64,000 nucleotides of DNA from Micromonospora sp. HM5-17. GTDB lineage: Bacteria > Actinomycetota > Actinomycetes > Mycobacteriales > Micromonosporaceae. Positions 60,762 to 64,000 of this stretch are shown here, piece by piece. The translations under genes were made by a program, and so were the position numbers. The stretch spans positions 868,001 through 932,000 of the forward strand of contig NZ_RJWA01000002.1 in the NCBI RefSeq assembly GCF_003762835.1. Direction: 5' to 3'. Under the pieces are notes generated by a model, which worked only from the letters and a program-made list of their open reading frames with translations, had not been told where the DNA came from and ran no database searches. The number at the start of each line of letters is the position of its first letter. The first letter of the stretch is position 1.

Positions 60762-61313
60762 GTGACAGGCGCGGCCCCCCACGCGGAGATCGGCACACCG
60801 GACGGACTCGAGCGGCTCTGGACTCCGCACCGGATGACGTACATCGCGGGGGAGGACCGCCCGGGCGCGGGGCACGAGAAGCCGACCGGCTGTCCGTTCT
60901 GCCTCGCACCCGAGCGGGAGGGCGACGACAACCTGGTGGTGCACCGGGGCGACCTGGTTTTCGTGGTGCTCAACCTCTACCCGTACAACCCGGGCCACCT
61001 GCTGATCTGCCCGTACCGGCACGTCGCCGACTACACCGAGCTGGACGAGGCCGAGACGGCGGAGCTGGCCGCCTGCACCCAGACGGCGATGCGGGTGATC
61101 CGTCAGGTCAGCCGGGCCCACGGCTTCAACCTCGGGATGAACCAGGGCGGGGTGGCCGGCGCCGGGATCGCCGCCCACCTGCACCAGCACGTGGTGCCGC
61201 GGTGGGGCGGCGACGCCAACTTCATGCCGGTGATCGCCCGGACCAAGGTGTTGCCGCAGCTGCTGGCCGACACCCGAGCCCTGCTCGCCGCCGCCTGGCC
61301 GGCACGCGGGTGA
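60762..61313 (+). CDS. HIT family protein
   Basis: A 183-residue histidine-triad hydrolase/transferase. The zinc or structural motif CPFCLAP is near residue 44, followed by LYPYNPGHLLICPYRHVADY, GMNQGGVAGAGIAAHLHQHV and the catalytic triad HLHQHVVPRW. These enzymes split nucleotidyl bonds such as those in AP4A or nucleoside phosphoramidates. In actinobacteria this gene commonly lies next to thrS and the phosphatidylinositol-phosphate synthase gene. GTG at 60762 appears leaderless. It converges with the EF-G-like gene. Confidence 0.92.
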   Translation: MTGAAPHAEIGTPDGLERLWTPHRMTYIAGEDRPGAGHEKPTGCPFCLAPEREGDDNLVVHRGDLVFVVLNLYPYNPGHLLICPYRHVADYTELDEAETAELAACTQTAMRVIRQVSRAHGFNLGMNQGGVAGAGIAAHLHQHVVPRWGGDANFMPVIARTKVLPQLLADTRALLAAAWPARG

Positions 61314-61371
61314 CCCCCGCGAGGGCGGGCGAACAGCGGCGCCCACCGGTCGAATTCCCCGGTCGGGGGGC

Positions 61372-63534
61372 TCACCGGCCGGTGCCGTGCGCGGTGCGGA
61401 TCTGGTCCGCCAGGTGCGTCGGCATCGGCTCGTACCGGGCGAACGAGCGCCGGAACGTGCCGCCGCCGGAGGTCATCGACCGCAGCTCGACGGCGTACCG
61501 GAGCAGTTCGGTGGCCGGCACCTCGGCCCGGACCACCGTGTGGTCGGTCCCGGCCGGATCCGGTTCGCTGCCCAGCACCCGGCCGCGGCGCCCGGAGAGG
61601 TCGCTCATCACCGCGCCGACGGCGCTGTCCGGCACCCGGATGACCACCTCGTCGACCGGTTCCAGCAGGATCACCTGGCCTTTGTCGGCCGCGTCCCGCA
61701 GCGCCAGCGAACCGGCGGTCTGGAACGCCGCGTCGGAGGAGTCCACGCTGTGCGCCTTCCCGTCGACAAGGGTCACCCGGATGTCGACCACCGGGTAGCC
61801 GGCGATGATGCCGCGCTCCATCTGGGCCCGGACGCCCTTCTCCACCGACGGGATGTAGTTGTGCGGCACCGCGCCGCCGACGACCCGTTCGGCGAACTCG
61901 AAGCCGGCGCCCCGGGGCAGCGGCTCCACCTCGATGTCGCAGATGGCGTACTGGCCGTGCCCACCGGACTGCTTCACGTGCCGGCCGTGTCCCTTGGACG
62001 CCACCGCGAACGTCTCGCGCAGCGCCACCCGGACCGGTTCGGTCTCCAGGTCGACCCCGCCGCTGCGCAGCCGCTCCAGCACCACCTCGGCGTGCGCCTC
62101 ACCCATGCACCAGAGCACCAACTGGTGGGTCTCCGGGTTGCGCTCCAGCCGCATCGTCGGGTCGCCGGCGACCAGCCGGGCCAGGTTCTTTGCCAGGGCG
62201 TCCTCGTCGGCCCGGCTCTTCGCCGCGACCGCGACCGGCAGCAGCGGCTCCGGCATCTCCCAGGGGGAGATCAGCAGCGGATTGTCCCGACCGGAGAGGG
62301 TGTCCCCGGTCTCCGCGGTACCCGACTTGGTGATCGCGCAGATGTCGCCGGCCACGCAGTACGGCACCTCGCGCAGCGCGGCGCCGAGCGGGCTGTAGAC
62401 GTGGGCGATCCGTTCGTCGGCGTCGTGGTCGGGGTGGCCGCGTTCCGCCATGCCGTGCCCGGAGACGTGGACGACCTGGTCGGGGCGGAGCGTACCGGAG
62501 AAGACCCGGACCAGGGAGACCCGACCGACGTGCCGGTCGATCGTGGTCTTGACGACCTCGGCGACCAGCGGGCCGTCGGGGTCGCAGGTCAGCGGCGGGC
62601 GCGGCGAGCCGTCGACCCCGGTGACCGCCGGCAGGTCGTGCTCCAGCGGGGTCGGGAACGCCGAGGTCAGCACCTCGAGCAGCCGGTCCACCCCGAGCCC
62701 GGTCTCGGCGCAGACCGGCACCACCGGATAGAAGTGCCCGCGGGCGACGGCGGTCTCCAGGTCGTCGATCAGCACCTCGGGCTCGATCTCCTCGCCGGCC
62801 AGGTAGCGGTCCAGCAGGGTCTCGTCCTCGCTCTCCGCGATGATTCCCTCGATCAGCTCGTTGCGGGCGTCGGCGATCGCCGGAAGGTGCTCGGGATCGG
62901 GGTCGCGCACCACCGGTGGCAGCCCGGCGGAGTAGTCGAAGACCCGGCGGGTGATCAGGCCCATCAGCCCGACCACCTGGACGCCGTCGTCGTCGAGCAT
63001 CGGCAGGTAGAGCGGGAGGACGTTGTCGCCGAAGACCCGCTGGCAGAGCGCCACCGTCTCGTCCAGGTCGGCCCGCGGGTGGTCGAGCCGGGTGACGGCG
63101 ACCGCCCGGGGCATCCCCACCGCGGCGCACTCCTGCCACAGCGCGGCGGTGGCACCGTCCATCCCGTCGACCGCCGAGACCACGAAGAGCGCGGCGTCCG
63201 CCGCCCGCAGCCCGGCGCGCAGCTCGCCGACGAAGTCGGCGTACCCGGGAGTGTCCAGGAGGTTGACCTTCACGTCGCCGTGGACCAGCGGCGCACAGCA
63301 GAGGTTGATCGAGCGCTGCTGCCGTACGGCCGCGGGATCGTGGTCGCAGATCGTGGTGCCGTCGAGTACCGACCCGGGACGGGGGATCGTGCCGGTCGCG
63401 GCGAGCAGCGCCTCGACCAGGGTCGTCTTCCCGGCCCCGGAGTGGCCGACCAGCACCACGTTGCGTACCCTGCCGGGCTCGTCCACCACCGGCGCCGGGC
63501 CGGTGACCCCCTTCTCCTGACTCTTCTGCGCCAT
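61372..63534 (-). CDS. EF-G-like GTPase-related protein
   Basis: A 720-residue protein with the domain order of elongation factor G: P-loop GHSGAGKTTLVEALL, G3 DTPGYADFVGEL, then translation-factor domains II, III, IV and V (including VKQSGGHGQYAICDIE and VIRVPDSAVGAVMSDLSGRR). The switch I Thr segment (RGITI in EF-G) is replaced by RSINLCCAP, and the guanine-specifying NKxD is TRLDHPR. This places it in the EF-G-like group exemplified by mycobacterial EF-G2, for which a translocase role has not been established. ATG at 63534 has GGGAGG 9 nt upstream; the GTG at 63543 lies inside that site. It is divergent from the phosphatidyltransferase gene. Confidence 0.92.
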   Translation of the reverse strand: MAQKSQEKGVTGPAPVVDEPGRVRNVVLVGHSGAGKTTLVEALLAATGTIPRPGSVLDGTTICDHDPAAVRQQRSINLCCAPLVHGDVKVNLLDTPGYADFVGELRAGLRAADAALFVVSAVDGMDGATAALWQECAAVGMPRAVAVTRLDHPRADLDETVALCQRVFGDNVLPLYLPMLDDDGVQVVGLMGLITRRVFDYSAGLPPVVRDPDPEHLPAIADARNELIEGIIAESEDETLLDRYLAGEEIEPEVLIDDLETAVARGHFYPVVPVCAETGLGVDRLLEVLTSAFPTPLEHDLPAVTGVDGSPRPPLTCDPDGPLVAEVVKTTIDRHVGRVSLVRVFSGTLRPDQVVHVSGHGMAERGHPDHDADERIAHVYSPLGAALREVPYCVAGDICAITKSGTAETGDTLSGRDNPLLISPWEMPEPLLPVAVAAKSRADEDALAKNLARLVAGDPTMRLERNPETHQLVLWCMGEAHAEVVLERLRSGGVDLETEPVRVALRETFAVASKGHGRHVKQSGGHGQYAICDIEVEPLPRGAGFEFAERVVGGAVPHNYIPSVEKGVRAQMERGIIAGYPVVDIRVTLVDGKAHSVDSSDAAFQTAGSLALRDAADKGQVILLEPVDEVVIRVPDSAVGAVMSDLSGRRGRVLGSEPDPAGTDHTVVRAEVPATELLRYAVELRSMTSGGGTFRRSFARYEPMPTHLADQIRTAHGTGR

Positions 63535-63786
63535 CGGGCGCACCTCCCTCAGCCGGTAGTTGGTGGCGACCGCCGCGTGCGACGGGGAAGCTGCCCTGGC
63601 GACTCCGCGGCGATATCCTCGGGTGGTCTGCCGTGCACCGGGGACGTGCCGGTTGAGACAGTGAGCGACGTCACGCCCCCTGCTCCGATCTCACACCCCG
63701 TACCAGACGTGACACAAGCCCGCGAGGCGAACTATGCGCCACCGGGCGTACCGCCTCCGTACGCCGCCCGTTATGGTGGGACCGCG

Positions 63787-64000
63787 ATGGCGAAGATCTT
63801 CCAAGTGTCCGCCCGGGCCGGGATGGCCCGGGTCGTCGAACCGATCGCCCGGGCCCTGCTGCGGGTCGGGGTGACGCCCAACGTCGTCACCGTCACCGGC
63901 ACGCTCGGCGTGCTGGTCGGGTCGATCGTGCTCGGCGCCCGGGGTCACCTGGTGGCCGGAGCGCTGGTGGTGGCCTTCTTCGCCCTGACCGACATGCTCG
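63787..64000 (+). CDS. CDP-alcohol phosphatidyltransferase, probable phosphatidylinositol phosphate synthase (N-terminal part)
   Basis: A frame from ATG 63787 continues to the right edge, giving 71 residues with MAKIFQVSARAGMARVVEPI, ARALLRVGVTPNVVTVTGTL and the first hydrophobic helix GVLVGSIVLGARGHLVAGAL followed by FFALTDML. This is the N-terminus of the CDP-alcohol phosphatidyltransferase family; the catalytic D-G-x2-A-R motif begins just beyond the edge. The actinobacterial neighbour order (thrS, HIT, this gene) suggests phosphatidylinositol-phosphate synthase, which starts PI and lipoglycan synthesis. The frame is also open upstream to a GTG at 63661. Confidence 0.85.
   Translation, partial: MAKIFQVSARAGMARVVEPIARALLRVGVTPNVVTVTGTLGVLVGSIVLGARGHLVAGALVVAFFALTDML

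Noticed and set aside
58571-60973. Minus-strand frame of 800 aa opposite thrS
   Set aside because: Antisense of thrS; composition is Val/Asp/Arg-rich with no known fold.

Overview
The window is very GC-rich, with strong third-position G/C bias, GTG starts, ATGA/GTGA gene overlaps and many divergent small operons. The family content (PP2C, SigB/F-type sigma factor, ChaB/DUF2795/DUF3618/DUF4235 proteins, the thrS - HIT - CDP-alcohol phosphatidyltransferase neighbourhood, CebR-type boxes in front of secreted cellulases) points to a filamentous actinomycete, most likely a member of the Micromonosporaceae. The genus is an inference from remembered gene order; no search was run. I see no rRNA, tRNA, CRISPR array, insertion sequence, integrase or prophage, so this looks like ordinary chromosome.

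Layout. 1-8 kb: a cut-off adenosine deaminase, a membrane-anchored lysozyme-like protein, an EcsC-family protein, a GDSL lipoprotein, a PPOX-type flavin/F420 protein, an aldehyde dehydrogenase, a GNAT protein and a SnoaL-like protein. 8-23 kb: two secreted cellulases, a GH9 with two CBM4/9 modules plus CBM2 and a GH6 with CBM2, each preceded by a CebR-type 14-mer. Between them lie a PP2C phosphatase, helicase HrpB, an alternative sigma factor, a MobA-like nucleotidyltransferase, an MFS exporter, a helix-turn-helix regulator, a general-stress protein and an XRE regulator. 23-31 kb: a MEDS/anti-sigma-type kinase, a second MFS protein, a stress-protein group (SRPBCC, DUF2795, ChaB) and a divergent aldehyde dehydrogenase/FAD oxidoreductase pair.

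31-42 kb holds the most interesting block. A polyprenol-phosphate mannosyltransferase gene lies divergent to a tightly overlapping seven-gene operon. The operon encodes a GmhB-like phosphatase fused to a GT9 glycosyltransferase, two further glycosyltransferases, a GmhA-like isomerase, a bifunctional HldE-like kinase/nucleotidyltransferase, an SDR and a second GT9. This is a nearly complete ADP-heptose supply line with its own glycosyltransferases, in an organism that should have no lipopolysaccharide; no HldD-type epimerase is visible. A DNA topoisomerase IB gene overlaps its 3' end.

42-64 kb: a GH3 beta-N-acetylhexosaminidase, small membrane and lipoproteins, an MscS-type channel, a holin-like/DUF3618/DUF4235 membrane operon, an LprG-like lipoprotein, cspA with a long structured leader, an aldo/keto reductase, trans-aconitate methyltransferase overlapping a second ADA-family gene, a two-component system, a cyclopropane-fatty-acid synthase-like methyltransferase, thrS, a HIT protein, an EF-G-like protein with degenerate G motifs, and the start of a CDP-alcohol phosphatidyltransferase. 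Several genes have a -10-like hexamer 6-8 nt before a GTG start and look leaderless.
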